DNA of 64,000 nucleotides. Source: Vicia villosa. Taxonomy: Eukaryota > Streptophyta > Magnoliopsida > Fabales > Fabaceae. Both the position numbers and the translations under genes were made by a program. Position 1 is the first letter of the stretch, and the number at the start of each line of letters is the position of its first letter. The notes below the pieces were generated by a model. That model ran no database searches. It saw only the letters and a list, made by a program, of their open reading frames with translations, and was not told the origin of the DNA. Positions 46,670 through 57,699 of this stretch are shown piece by piece. The DNA lies in NCBI RefSeq assembly GCF_029867415.1, contig NW_026704997.1, forward strand, positions 1,240,001 through 1,304,000, given 5' to 3'.

Positions 46670-49470
46670 GACTGGCCAATAGCATACAGCGATCAAGCCA
46701 CGCATGCACTTCCACATTCCAAGGGCACTGTTCACGTTCTTCTTCGCTCACCCCTATGGAATTTCCTGTAGAATTACCCATGGGATTACCTGCGGATTTT
46801 TCCGCGAGTTCGTCCTTTCCATGGCTGTGATTAAAACCTGCAAAACCAGTAATCCAACAAACGCGAATACCACCCTGATCACAAAAATTGGACCTTGTGA
46901 ACACGCTGGTGACATTAGCTTGGACTGAAACGCCCTTAATCTACGAAAACGAAAACAAACTTCTTAACACCATAACAATGGTGTTTTGCGTTTCCAGTCA
47001 TGAAGCTTCATACCACTGCTGCTTTGAATCCTCTCTAATCATCACCAGGAACTCATTCATATGATTAGTTTTGATCAAAACACATTAAAACATGAGATAT
47101 CAAAATCAGAAAGTATATGAATATGGTGGACATGATACATGCATTCTAAATGTTACGAAGCTTAAATAACGATTCAAACTCACTCTATATTACCTCAGCA
47201 ACGAATTGAAATAGTTAGGATGCCTTGAAAGTCGCCTCACTTCAAATTCACTCGTGCCCTAGTTTTTGAATCTTTGGAAACTTGAAAAATCTGGCTGCTT
47301 TGTCTAATTTTCGTCCCCTTTCTTGTGGTTCTATTCAGAATATATAAGGGGTGGTTTTTAGGGTTAGCATGGACTTGGACTCTTGGCATTTGGAGAAATA
47401 TAGAGTTGATTCAAAAAAATATGTGATTTCTTTCTATTTTTGCTTTCAATATTGATTCAATATTTCCAATCATATTTACCACGAATTTTTATAAAAAATA
47501 ATGACGTTTGGATGACTGGATTTGATTGGTGAGCGAAGTTTTGATTAAATCTAATTATTTCATATTTTACTTAATTTATTTAATATTTAAATGAATAAAA
47601 TTCAAATAAATTAAATAAATGCCATAAAAATAAAATAATAGATTTATAAGTCTTGATATTGTCCATGGATATGTTTGAGATCCAAGAATTGGGCCCATTA
47701 GCTCAAAAACACAAAATTATGCAGTTAGGGTTTTGGGCTTTTCTTGAAATTTGGCCAAGTTCTGAGCCTCATATCTCCTTCAATTTTTTTCATATGAATA
47801 TGTTGTAGGTCTTTTTAGAAATCCCAAGATGTTCTCTACAAGCCACTTTAGAATATTTTTTCCATTTGGAGATTTTATCTTGAAGATATGGCTTTTGAGA
47901 AAAAATAGCTTTTTGCGAGCTTCTAGAAGGACCTGTAATATTTTGACTCATATCTCTTATGCTGAAGCATTTCTCGATCTTGGACCCAACATCAAAGTTG
48001 TAGAGAATTAAATTTCCTTGAGAATGAGCTTTGGTTGGGGAATTTCTAAGAAAGTATGAGAGAGATATGATCGGTCAAAGTTAGGTTGACTTTTACCTAG
48101 AAACCCTAATTTAGAAACTTGGACTTTTGATGACTTTAGAGCTTTTCTTGATGAATCATGATCAACTCTTGATCAAATGATGAATGTTACTTCAGAATGT
48201 TGATTTTGACTGTACTTTGGCCACAGTTGACTTTTAGGTCAAACTAGTCGACTGTTGACTATCTGAGCAATTGACTGAGTAATCTTTGAGATTGAAGCTT
48301 GAACTTTGTCATGGGGATAGTTTGAAACATCATAATTCATATGAAACCCTTTGGAGGCCTTGATTCATTACTTTCCTTCAGAGAACACAAAACCCTAATT
48401 TAGGAGATCTCTACTTAGGAGAGTGTGCCTTAGGTCAGACCTTTGAGTCTTGAACCTTGGCTTGAGTTTGAAAGTGGAAATGAGATAGGAAAATTTTGGG
48501 GTATGACAATGTCCTATGCAAGCCATTCGACATCGCGCCTGATTCAGAACTGTTGATTGAATCTGACTCAGCAATTAACAGCAATGCAGAATATTACTAA
48601 CCAATATTATGCAATCATAGGTGGTGCATGAAAGATCTGGAAGAATCAAATCAGAATATGTTTGAATGAAGACTTTCTAATTTTGGAAATTTATTAGGAA
48701 TATTTGATTGAAGACCTATTCTGTAGGGAATCTTTTAGAGATTTGTTATATCATATTTGCTGTAATTAGAAGCCCAATTCTAGTTGGGTAATAGGTTATA
48801 AATAGAAGCATTGTAACATAGAAAGTCAAGCCAGACACCATGTAAATTATAAGGGTTGTGTTGGTCGATGAACCACCTAGTTTGTGGGATGGTCACCATG
48901 TTCTCACTCAGAAGCCTGTAAGCAATTAGTTGAGTTGTGTTCTTGGAGGAAGCTTTTAAGCAACTCCGAGATGATGTTCTTAGTTTAGAGTCAAGACTGA
49001 GTATGGAGGGAATTGCGGATTCCTGCCTGGAATATGAGTGTGTCTCCTCATCATGGAAGTGTGTCTTCTACTTTTCAGGTGTTTGAAGAGTTGTTGGAAA
49101 TTAGGTCGTCGATGTAGTGGCTGAGGTGTTGACTGCTAGACATCATTGTGATGATAAGGAGTGAGAGGGGTTTCTCATATCTAGGGAGGACCTAGGTAGA
49201 AGGGTCATTGGGTAGTGATTAAGTTCGTAAATCGTCAACAGGTGTGTTGGTTGTAGGGTCTGAAAATTGATACTGCTAATAATAGTGAACTTCATCCCTG
49301 GCTTGGTAGCCCCCAGAGTAGGTGTTGTTGTACACCGAACTGGGTAAACAATTCTGTGTGTTTTTATCTTTTCAGTACTGTTATTTTCCTGCCCGTGTTA
49401 TTAATGTCAGATCAGATGTCTCAACATCCTTATAGGACATTTGAGTCTGTTGTACCAAAATTTTAAATTA

Positions 49471-51099
49471 GTTGCATATGAACTCAAATATGAGTGGATG
49501 TTGGGATGACCGATTTCGAAATAATGAGAAACCTTAATTGAGCAACAGAATATACATAGGATATGGGCCCAATAAACCGTACTATAAACATATTATTTTT
49601 TCTCCCGTCTGAATAGTGTGAAAGATAATAGGAGTATCAATTGAAGAAGACTCACAATCTAACCAGTGTCAATCACTAGTCTATGCACTTTCTTGTTTCA
49701 GGATTACCGCAAAAAGACTTTTATGCAATGGATCTAAGTATTCTTGCAATCTCATCTCTCATAGACTACGTTGTAGATCCTCTAATTATATACACATTCA
49801 TTTGTTTATTCTATTCTACACTGAAGTATATGATATAATATATTAAACATGTATATGTGATTAATTGTTACTGATTTGATTCCAACAACGCACTCAAACA
49901 CTAACACACTTTATTTTAAGCAACACATATCTTTAATTTTCTAGATGTGAAAGATTAAATATTGTTGCAAATATAAATCATACTAAGAACTTTTTATCCC
50001 AAATACAACACCTTAGTATCCATCTGGAAATGTCTCTATAATTCTCTCCTATATGAAATCAAAATTGGTACTTACAAAAGCAAAAAATAAAGATAATAGA
50101 GTATATATGTTGGCTAAGATTTCAATAAAAGGCAAAATCCATCCCAGAGATTTTAAAAACGGAGTCGAGTTAACCATAAACAAGATATGGAGAAGTCAAT
50201 TGGGCCTGAAGATAGAAGTAGTTGTGTGAGCCTGAAGAGTTGGGAAGTCCAGTATAAGAGGAAGGCCTAATTGAAGTTAGTTTGTACGAAGTAAAATTAG
50301 ACGTGGGTAACCTAAGTGTAGAACGTGAGTCCAATAGAGGAAGCATTAAGAAACTCTGAGGATACACGTGGCGTGCAAAGAGACGAAGACCGGCAAAAAG
50401 CAGTTACATTTTTGTATTATAAATAAAACTTTGTAAATAGTTGTAGTGGTGACCAAGCTACGAGGGAAATGAGTCAAGCAAGGGCAGTGTGTGTTTGAAT
50501 CACCATTTTTCTTTCAATTTCAAATGTTATGTCATTTATCTTTCTTTTTCAAGTTTTCTTAATCTTTACAAGCTTATATTTTTCTTTTCAAAAGTTCTTT
50601 GAACGTTCCTTTACGCAAACAAACAGCTTCGACGCTGTGTCGAACACGTTTACAACATAATCCACTTGTAACTCTTGTTAGAATACTTTCAAAACTGAAG
50701 TGCTGTTCTGAGATTCTGTAGCCGATTTCGCAAAGTAACCTTTAAAAGGAGACTAGCGTTGTTTACTAAATTTCAAGATAAACAATATCACACCAATAAT
50801 TTTTATGTGAAAAATCCTCTCAATATGAGAAAGATCAATCATGAGACCTACGCCATTAAAATATTTCCACTATAGAAAAGTAGGATTACTAGTTCTCTTA
50901 GTACTAGAGGATACCTATAAACCTAACCCAACTCGAAAAATACATAATATCCCTCGGCCCTCACCAAACTATGACAAAAATACGATATGTTTCCTCTCAA
51001 TCAGACTAAAACTCTATTTCTAACTATTATTAAAAGTCTCACATAGAATAATATATGATCTCAACATGTGCTAATAAGTAGAGACAATTTACATCAAAG
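49471..51099. other. Spacer between elements A and D
   Basis: About 1.6 kb without a recognised gene. Small frames (65 and 60 codons) have no support. The part 50160-50520 (GTATTATAAATAAAACTTTG, then GTGGTGACCAAGCTACGAGG) looks like an LTR-type transcription region, but no partner LTR is found in this window. Confidence 0.45.
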
Positions 51100-51104
51100 A
51101 CATT

Positions 51105-52101
51105 TGAAGGTGTTTTAAATTGGCGGTATTTTGTGATAAAACATTCCTGGTGTATGTATGTGGAATTATGCAGGATCGTATGTTTATGGACGTCATGCTT
51201 GATGTCTTGACATTGGAATCTGACAGAAGTAGCTGTCATCTTTTAGTTGTGAGGTTTCCTTTTTTTATCTCAGGTCTCTTTAGGAAACTATATATTGTGC
51301 GATGTTTGTTTTGTGCTAAAATCGATTGAATCACAACGTATGTGATCATCCTGATGATGTGGAAATTAGGTTACCTGGGTAACCCTAATTTATGTATGAA
51401 AGGCCCATGGCCCAAGTCCTTCTGCCAGCTGACTATATATCGACTGCAAATCCTACTTTCAGCGGCAGAGTTTTTGAGCATGAAAGATTATTAAACTCTC
51501 TGTGTTTCCATCTAGTGTGTTTCTTGTGATCCAAACAATTATCATGTTGATAATTGTTGTGGAGTAGTTTGTCCATGACAGTGGATTGTGAAGAAATGTT
51601 GTTCTGTTTTTGTTACTTATGATCCACGCTATTATCCTTGATGATTGCGTTGGAATTAGTTTGTGTTTTTGTTGTGTCACTCTAAGCTTTTAAGCACGAG
51701 TGTGTGTCTCTTGATTGAAGCTTTTAAGCAGATCAAGGTGTGTTTTTGAAGTGTGTCTTCTATCTGTAATTGTTTATTGTGTATGTGTAATCACTGCTGT
51801 GATTGAGGGGGAGTGGAATGGAGATATTCCATATCTAGGTAGAACCTATGTAGAAGGGTCATTGGGTAGTGATTAAGTGAGAAGTTGTAAACGGGGGAGT
51901 TTAGATTTGAATTGATACTACTGATAGTGGACTTCATCCCTGGCTTGGTAGCCCCCATAGTAGGTTGTTTGAACCGAACTGGGTAAACAATTCTGTGTGT
52001 TCTTTACTGTTTTATGTTGTTTATTATTATTGTCTGTGCTGCGTAATTGTGGATGTCATAACATCCAGTTTGACATCGAGCGTGTGTTACTAGAATTTTC
52101 A
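51105..52101 (+). repeat. 5' LTR of element D
   Basis: 997 bp, TGAAGGTGTTTTAAATTGGC … TAGAATTTTCA. A CTATATATCG motif near 51430 could act as TATA box. A 73-codon antisense frame here is not a gene. Confidence 0.92.
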
Positions 52102-52103
52102 AT

Positions 52104-52118
52104 TGGCATCAGAGCAGG
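52104..52118 (+). promoter_or_regulatory. Primer binding site of element D
   Basis: TGGCATCAGAGCAGG, complementary to initiator tRNA-Met, two bases after the LTR. Confidence 0.85.
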
Positions 52119-52172
52119 CACCCTGTCTGTTTACATCTGGGTGAGATCTAGGGACAACAAAATTCTGGTACT

Positions 52173-52895
52173 ATGAACAAGAATAAAGAGGACACTGCAC
52201 AATATGTCACAGCACTAAAGAGTGCTTGTGAATCTGATGATGATTCCACTAAAGATGAATTGACCTTTGATGAGCTTGCAACCTCCTACAAAGAGTTATA
52301 TGCCAAAAGTACTGAAGTATGTAAGCAAGTGGAGAAGCAAAAGAGGATCATAAAGGAGTCGGAAACTGAAAAGAAAGAACATCTAGCAACCATAGAGTCA
52401 CTCAATGATGAGATCAGCATGCTAAACTCCAAGATGGATCAAATGTCAAAATCTGTCAGAATGTTAAATTCTGGAACTGACTCCCTGGAAGAGATACTGC
52501 AAATTGGACAGAGATCAGGATACATGTTTGGAATAGGATTTGTGGGAAGATCAGAATCCATCTTAGGTCTAAAAAGTCCAAAACCTGAAGTTCACATTCC
52601 AGGTCGGATGTCTAGACCAATGTCACAACATCATAAGGACAGAAGGATAAATTATGTTAGGAGGAAATTTAATCAATGGAGATGTCATCACTGTGGAAGA
52701 TTTGGTCACATAAAACCTTTTTGTTTTAGATTGTATGGCTATCCCAATCAGTTGCCTCAAAAGAAAACCAAGCAAAGCGCCTCAGTCAAGAAACAACAAT
52801 GGGTTCCTAAAGGCATTGCCTTAATGGCTCACACTCCCCTGCGAGTTTCATCAAAAGAAGACTGGTATTTTGATAGCGGCTGCTCAAACACATGA
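52173..52895 (+). pseudogene. Partial gag of element D with zinc knuckle and start of protease
   Basis: 240 codons. The N-terminal UBN2 domain typical of Gag is missing: the frame starts MNKNKEDTAQYV and goes into a coiled coil (residues ~45-110: SYKELYAKSTEVCKQVEKQK). A conserved GTDSLEEILQIGQRSGYMFG block and the knuckle CHHCGRFGHIKPFC (C171 onward, CX2CX4HX4C) follow. The protease active site FDSGC is at the end. A one-base change at ~52890 shifts the frame just after SNT. Confidence 0.8.
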
Positions 52896-53521
52896 CAGGT
52901 ACAAGAAATCTGTTAATAGATGTCAATCCTCATTCCACTAACTATGTCACGTTTGGTGATGGAGGAAAAGGAGAAATCCAAGGGATTGGAACTCTAGAAT
53001 ATCCTAAAGGTCCAAATCTGAACAATGTTCTTCTGGTAAAAGGACTGACTGTGAATCTAATTAGCATCAGTCAACTGTGTGACCAAGGCTTCAATGTCAG
53101 ATTCATCAAGAATGAATGCATTGTCTCAAATGAAGACCATATGGAAGTCACGAGGGGCTCTAGGTCTAAAGAAAACTGCTACTTATGGGAACCTAGTATT
53201 TTAAACTGTTCCTCTGAAGACTCCATGACGAAGGAAGAGATCGAGGAAAATCAACAAGAAAGATCAGTTAAAAATGTAGCTGAAAACTTGAGAGAATCAG
53301 ATAAAGAAACATCTGCCAGCGATCTCACAGCCAGAGAACTTGCTACTATTCTCTCTGAAAACTATCTAAGAAATGAGAGACTATATGCAAGAATGTTAGG
53401 GGATAGAAGTACTTACACTCTCCTACAAGAAGAAAACATAAGCCTTCGGTCAAACATTGATGCTCTGAAAGAGAAGTTGTTGAACAAATCTCACAACAAG
53501 GATGGAAAAGTAAGAAATTAG
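52892..53521 (+). pseudogene. Protease body of element D fused to gag-like coiled coil
   Basis: Reads MTGTRNLLIDV, YVTFGDGGKGEIQGIGTLEY and LISISQLCDQGFNVRFIKNE, which is copia protease plus the start of the GAG-pre-integrase region. Instead of integrase, the frame continues as an acidic/coiled segment (ATILSENYLRNERLYARMLG) that looks like gag sequence. The normal order of domains is therefore broken here. Confidence 0.7.
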
Positions 53522-53956
53522 ACTTACTTGACGAAACAGATGATGCCTAATCAAAGGATGCAACATAAAAGGCAACATCAAGAAAGGAGCAACTATTTCC
53601 CATATAAGAGATGATATCAATGTGGCAGGACAGATCACTTGAAGTCCACATGTCCTGAAGCTCATGCTCTTACCAGAAGGATGATATATCAACAGAGAAA
53701 TCCTTTAAAAGCTGAATCATATCTCCTCGAGCTAAGTGATGAAACTGAGCATCCAAGTTTAAATACAAAGATTTTAGGAAGAAAAATAAACATTGTAAAA
53801 AGGAGAAAACCGTATCAAACTTCTAAAACTTGGTATGAAAGAAAAGCTGGAAATGGATACGAAGAAGAGATATTCAAAACCTTCTTTGTAAAAATTGAAG
53901 GTGAAAAACTAATGATGTCTGAATACAATGTCACTCAGAATGTCATGACATTGTAG
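53522..53956 (+). pseudogene. Displaced second zinc-knuckle segment of element D
   Basis: Near 53610 the DNA reads as a CCHC knuckle (YQCGRTDHLKSTCPEA) whose first Cys codon is TGA, a stop. It continues as a basic Gag-like stretch to 53956. In related elements this kind of knuckle precedes the coiled coil and the CHHC knuckle, so its position after protease suggests a rearrangement. Confidence 0.55.
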
Positions 53957-54383
53957 TATGAGAGGGGTACTAATGTGTCAAAAAGGACCACCCAACTCAT
54001 CAGAACCAAGCACATGGAAACAACATGTCTCTCTCTCTCAGGAACCTTGCATCTAACAAAGTTTTTATCATGAAGCATGAAACTTCTATGCTACCAAGTG
54101 GAGACATCCTTTCTGAGAATCTAAGCACTCTCCAAATTGAAATCTTGAAGAACAAATTAGGTATTTACTCCTATGAAGTGTTATAGAAATTATAGTGTCT
54201 AGGGAACTATTTTTTGAACAAAGAAATTAACTCAGATTTAATGATTGGTCAAAATTTAAATTCCCCCCTCCAAGTACAACACTTTCCTCTATTCCTTCAT
54301 TCCCACTTCGCTGGTCTCCTACACTTCTCTCATCCGACAACAAAAATAACCAGACACTTAGATCGTCTCCAACATCTTCCTCA

Positions 54384-56360
54384 ATGTCTCAACAATCTAT
54401 TCCTCAGTCTTCGTCAAAAATGATCACTTCTGCTGCTCATGAACAAGACGCTTCCAATGCTCCCATTAACCCTAGTGAGATTCTTGAAGTCACTCCTTTG
54501 CAGATGGTAACCCCTTTTGATCTCGTGACAAAACGACCCAGAACAATGCATGCACGAAGAACCAAAGAGACTGCAAGAAGACCTAGGAATCCCAACTCTG
54601 GTCAGATTTCTCAATCGTATGTCCCTTCCTCTAGGGAAGATCCAACCAAAGAAGTCTCAAGGTCTAATCACATCGCTATTGTCAAAATTGTTACCGAAAT
54701 CCTAAATGAGGACAATGTTTCATCCAAGATCCCTGGTCCTGAGAATCCTGTGCTTCCTAAGTCAAATGTCATTAGGCATGTTAGTGACACCGCTGGCGCC
54801 TATGTCCCAACAAATGATGAAATTAATGAGAATGTGCATGTGAATGATAAGAAAAGAAATGATGTTAGTATTGATCACATTGAAATTCCTGATGGTGCTG
54901 AACACAATGAAGAGATCCCCAGCAATGTTTCTACTAACACGTGTGTAAATCACCCTGAAAAGGGCTAAGCTAAAGAAAAAGAACCAGAGAAAACTCAGAC
55001 TGACAAAGTTATCAACCTTGATGATCTCTCTGATGATGACCTGGTTGCTTCCATCAATCCAAGCATAGCCAGAAGGCTAATGAGGAGGAAAGGAAAGCAA
55101 GTTGTAGTTGAGGTCTCTCCGAAAAAGAAGACAGTGGCTAAGTCCGTTTCTGTTGGACCAAAGAAGGCATGGAGCAAAGTGGTGCCTAAGAAGAGAAAGG
55201 CCAGAAGCAGTTCTGAGAATGAGTCAGATTCTGATGTTGCTGCGGATGTCAATGACATTCATCCCAAGAAGAAGGTCTCTACTAGCAAGTTGGCTGCTAG
55301 TGTTTCTGAAGTACCTATTGATAACATTTCATTTCATTATCCCTCCACTGTACTCAGATGGAAATTTGTCTATCAGAAAAGACTGGCCTTAGAGAGAGAA
55401 CTTGCTCAGAATGCTCTTGAGTATGAAGAGATCATGAATCTTATTCTTGAGGCTGGACTAATGAAGACTGTGACTCAACTCTCTAAGTGTTATGAAGTCC
55501 TGGTGAAGGAGTTCATTGTGAATCTACATGAAGACTGTGGCAATAAGGAAACTAAGGAGTATTTAAAAGTGTTTGTCAGAGGAAAATGTATTAACTTCTC
55601 ACCCACTGTGATCAACAAATTTTTGGAAAGGTCAAATGAAGCTCAGTCAGAGCTGGAAGTGTCTGATAATCAAATGTGCAAAGAGATTACTGTTGGCCAA
55701 GTGAAGACATGGCCTGTCAAAGGGAAACTGACTGTGAGCAAACTAAGTGTGAAGTATGCTGTACTTCACAGGATTGGAGCTGCCAACTGGGTGCCAACTC
55801 AACACAAGTCTACAATCTCTACTCTCCTAGGTAAATTCATCTTTGCTATTGGTACTAAGTCCAAAGCTGATTATGGTACTTATATTTTTAAGCAAACCTT
55901 AAAGCATGTTGGTAGCTATAGTGTCAAAGGTCCCATTGCCTTCCCTTCCCTTATTTGTGGGATCATCTTAAAACAATTTCCTAATATATTGACTGACAAA
56001 GATTCTGTGTGCAAAAGAGCAAGTCCTTTAATTTTTCATCATAAGCTCTTCCAAAGAACTCATGTTCATGATGTTAACACAACTACGACTGGACCATCAA
56101 AAGAGAGCATAATTATGAGTAAAACTGCCATGATTGCTATGCTCCGAGAGACCTGTAAGGAGCTGGAGTCCAGAAAATTGGCTCTTGAAAGATTGATCAG
56201 CTCTCTTGAAACGAGTGAAAATGCTAAATCTGCAGATACTGCTGAGGAGGAATAGGGTGAAGATGATGATGGTTCAGACAGTGAGATTGAGAAAGAAGCC
56301 AGTACTGATGATGGCACTAATAATAGTGTAGAACTCAGTAGCTCTGAGTCTGAAGACTAA
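54384..56360 (+). pseudogene. 3' ORF of element D (Transposase_32-type) with two nonsense codons
   Basis: One frame from MSQQSIPQSSSKM at 54384 to TAA at 56358-56360, interrupted by TAA (54966-54968) and TAG (56253-56255). It has a polar N-terminal part, a basic Lys/Arg stretch (KKAWSKVVPKKRKARSSSEN, with a nuclear-signal look), then the conserved domain (KCYEVLVKEFIVNL … VFVRGKCINFSPTVINKFLE). A Ser/acidic tail follows. The LVKEF…FV.GK…I pattern matches the element B 3' ORF although overall identity is low. No signal peptide or membrane segment is visible. Confidence 0.75.
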
Positions 56361-56681
56361 AGCAAGTGTGTATGGTAATCTTCCCTAGCATTGTTTTTTT
56401 TGTCTAAGAATACTTTGGCAACATTTCTGGTAAAAAGGGGGAGTAATAATGATATGGTTGGTTGAGACTGTAATGATGGGTTTGTTTTGGTATTGTGTTT
56501 TGTTTTGTTTTGGACATCTAATTTGTGTATTCGGGATGAATATTTAGTTAATTGGTATGTACTGGTAAGCTGCTTTTAATTCCATAATCTTCTTTATTTG
56601 TGTGTTTGTTCTCTGCTGCAAAGAATCTCTGATATCGTGGCAACAGAATGTTTTAACCAAAAATTTGCCAAATGGGGAGAT
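56361..56681 (+). other. Element D sequence between 3' ORF and 3' LTR
   Basis: Holds an AAAAAGGGGGAG tract near 56433-56445 and the functional-position tract AAATGGGGAGAT at 56670-56681. Confidence 0.7.
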
Positions 56682-57686
56682 TGAAGGTGTTTTAAATTGG
56701 CGGTATTTTGTGATAAAACATTCCTGGTGTATGTATGTGGAATTATGCAGGATCGTATGTTTATGGATGTCATGCTTGATGTCTTGACATTGGAATCTGA
56801 CAGAAGTAACTGTCATCTTTTAGTTGTGAGGTTTCCTTTTTTATCTCAGGTCTCTTTAAGAAACTATATATTGTGCGATGTTTGTTTTGTGCTAAAATCG
56901 ATTGAATCACAACGTATGTGATCATCCTGATGATGTGGAAATTAGGTTACATGGGTAACCCTAATTTATGTATGAAAGGCCCATGGCCCAAGTCCTTCTG
57001 CCAGCTGACTATATATCGACCGCAAATCCTACTTTCAGCGGCAGAGTTTTTGAGCATGAAAGATTATTAAACTCTCTGTGTTTCCATCTAGTGTGTTTCT
57101 TGTGATCCAAACAATTATCATGTTGATAATTGTTGTGGAGTAGTTTGTCCATGACTGTGGATTGTGAAGAACTGTTGTTCTTTTTTTGTTACTTGTGATC
57201 CACGCTATTGTCCTTGATGATTGCGTTGGAATTAGTTTGTGTTTTTGTTGTGTCACTCTAAGCTTTTAAGCACGAGTGTGTGTCTCTTGATTGAAGCTTT
57301 TAAGCAGATCAAGGTGTGTTTTTGAAGTGTGTCTTCTATTTGTAATTGTTTATTGTGTATGTGTAATCACTGCTGTGATTGAGGGGGGGGGGGGGGGGTG
57401 GAATGGAGATATTCCATATCTAGGTAGAACCTAGGTAGAAAGGTCATTGGGTAGTGATTAAGTGAGAAATTGTAAACGGGGGAGTTTAGCTTTGAATTGA
57501 TACTACTGATAATGGACTTCATCCCTGGCTTGGTAGCCCCTAGAGTAGGTTGTTTGAACCGAACTGGGTAAACAACTCTGTGTGTTCTTTACTATTTTAT
57601 GCTGTTTGTTATTATTGTCTGTGCTGCGTAATTGTGGATGTCATAACATCCAGTTTGACATCGAGCGTGTGTTACTAGAATTTTCA
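56682..57686 (+). repeat. 3' LTR of element D
   Basis: 1005 bp, nearly identical to the 5' LTR. The length difference is due to a run of about 17 G at ~57384-57400 that is 5 G in the other copy. Confidence 0.92.
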
Positions 57687-57699
57687 ACATTATTTAACA

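Larger units (their letters stand above)
43572..48508 (+). mobile_element. LTR C: long solo LTR nested in the 3' LTR of element A
   Basis: Starts TGTAATACGGTGGG and ends TTTTGGGGTATGACA. Target duplication ATGTC (43567-43571, 48509-48513). It includes AGAGTCGCCACCGACTTTTA near 43618, a sequence frequent in large gypsy LTRs of vicioid legumes (Ogre/Tat-like, tentative). Without the internal SIRE piece (45164-46669) it is about 3.4 kb. No PBS, gag or pol, so a solo LTR. Confidence 0.75.
26818..49465 (+). mobile_element. Element A: LTR retrotransposon expanded by nested insertions
   Basis: 5' LTR 26818-30325, PBS 30328-30342, polypurine tract 43386-43398, 3' LTR 43399-49465. The 5-bp target duplication AATTA is present on both sides (26813-26817, 49466-49470). 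With the insertions removed each LTR is about 1.1 kb and the body about 3.9 kb. The body has no open gag or pol. Its LTR end and leader resemble element D, so it belongs to the same Maximus/SIRE-like group. Nested in it are a solo LTR (27557-29937), element B (33192-42362) and LTR C (43572-48508). The last base pair of the 3' LTR has mutated from CA to TA. Confidence 0.9.
43399..49465 (+). repeat. 3' LTR of element A, split by LTR C
   Basis: 43399-43571 and 48509-49465 together match the 5' LTR. The junction with the intruding element is marked by ATGTC on both sides. The 5' LTR keeps the empty site (AGATGTCCTATGC near 26980). Confidence 0.88.
51105..57686 (+). mobile_element. Element D: SIRE-like retrotransposon lacking integrase/RT/RNase H
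   Basis: LTRs 51105-52101 and 56682-57686, PBS TTGGCATCAGAGCAGG just after the 5' LTR, polypurine tract AAATGGGGAGAT before the 3' LTR, and a perfect target duplication ACATT (51100-51104, 57687-57691). The LTRs differ by perhaps 2 percent plus a G-tract. Inside are a gag with zinc knuckle, a broken protease, a displaced second gag-like segment, and a 3' ORF with two nonsense codons. No integrase, RT or RNase H motif is present, so it depended on a partner element. Confidence 0.92.

Noticed and set aside
30328..52118. tRNA-Met-like sequences
   Set aside because: Only the short primer binding sites complementary to the tRNA 3' end. No cloverleaf or tRNA gene is found here or elsewhere in the window.
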